Shown here: positions 63,823 through 64,000 of the stretch, piece by piece
Layout: each line of letters begins with the position of its first letter
How positions within the stretch are numbered: position 1 is the first letter of the stretch
Origin: Falsirhodobacter deserti
GTDB taxonomy: Bacteria; Pseudomonadota; Alphaproteobacteria; Rhodobacterales; Rhodobacteraceae
Reading direction: 5' to 3'
Assembly: GCF_004015795.1 (NCBI RefSeq)
Contig: NZ_ML137219.1
Location: 1-64,000, forward strand
DNA: 64,000 nt
Notes under the pieces: generated by a model
The model's input: only the letters and a program-made list of their open reading frames with translations
Database searches by the model: none
What the model was told of the DNA's origin: nothing
Made by a program: the position numbers and the translations under genes

Positions 63823-64000
63823 GGTATGCTGACCGCCTCGGCCTTGTTCTTGCGCTGCCGCTGATCGCAGGTTTCGCGCTGCCCTTTGCGGGGCTGCGCC
63901 CGAACCGGATCGCGGCCCCCGTCGCCGAATGGCTGCCCCATATCTTCGGCTGGCCGGCCGCTGCGGGCGTGGCGCTGGTGGCGGTGGCCGCGCTGGCCCG
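63819..64000 (+). CDS. ABC importer permease, N-terminal part (cut by window edge)
   Basis: GTG at 63819 overlaps the binding-protein stop (GTGA). The visible 60 codons read ADRLGLVLALPLIAGFALP, then a second hydrophobic stretch AAGVALVAVAALA, without a stop, fitting a YehW/YehY-type osmolyte permease. The nearby ATG at 63826 is in a frame that stops after 12 codons, so it is not the start. Product inferred from operon order. Confidence 0.7.
   Translation, partial: MRYADRLGLVLALPLIAGFALPFAGLRPNRIAAPVAEWLPHIFGWPAAAGVALVAVAALA

Overview
The window is high-GC DNA with codon use and gene content typical of Rhodobacterales (Rhodobacteraceae/Paracoccaceae, Alphaproteobacteria). It carries a plasmid-type replication module at 54.3-57.7 kb: a DnaA-like replication initiator, an AT-rich non-coding gap with dyads, and parA and parB, with five copies of a 16-bp palindrome inside and around these genes. 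I therefore read it as part of an extrachromosomal replicon (megaplasmid or chromid) loaded with catabolic and stress genes. I see no rRNA, tRNA, insertion sequence or CRISPR array.

Layout. 0-3.4 kb: copper export (copA-cueR behind a CueR-type promoter, with a mirrored CueR-type promoter facing out of the left edge) and a DUF1810 gene. 3.4-23.2 kb: an amine/amino-acid catabolic region with two aldehyde dehydrogenases, a tartrate/D-malate-type dehydrogenase, two FAD amine oxidoreductases, an Lrp/AsnC regulator, a peptide-type ABC importer, two HAD hydrolases, a GhrA-like reductase, a class III aminotransferase, two paralogous two-part GNAT acetyltransferases, an ArgE-like deacetylase and a cupin. 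23.5-27.5 kb: a MetE-like zinc methyltransferase and a dctPQM TRAP importer. 27.5-40 kb: a stress and carbohydrate island with a 28-residue membrane microprotein, an alcohol dehydrogenase, a four-gene operon of small membrane-associated proteins (DUF883-like, DUF1469 and DUF3618 types), an Hsp70-like ATPase, a GH15 glucosidase, two SDRs, a zinc alcohol dehydrogenase, a sugar MFS porter and a secreted PRC-barrel protein. Four transcription units here start behind sequences matching the alphaproteobacterial general-stress (EcfG) promoter, GGAAC-N16/17-CGTT.

40-54.2 kb: a complete oxidative hexuronate pathway: uronate dehydrogenase, alpha-ketoglutarate-semialdehyde dehydrogenase, galactarolactone isomerase, galactarolactone cycloisomerase and KdgD. 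With it are two divergent paralogous FadR/GntR regulators, a second enolase-superfamily enzyme, and a peptide-family ABC importer with an alpha/beta hydrolase. A 13-bp motif (ACWTGTATRAYRN) recurs in front of udh, kdgD, the second enolase-superfamily gene and the ABC operon, so all four are probably one regulon feeding galacturonate-type sugars to alpha-ketoglutarate.

54.2-64 kb: the replication and partition module, a DUF4112 protein, an M29 aminopeptidase, a phytase-like esterase, a peroxide-defence group (ohr, ohrR, dps), a diguanylate-cyclase remnant, and the start of a glycine-betaine/choline-type ABC importer cut by the right edge.
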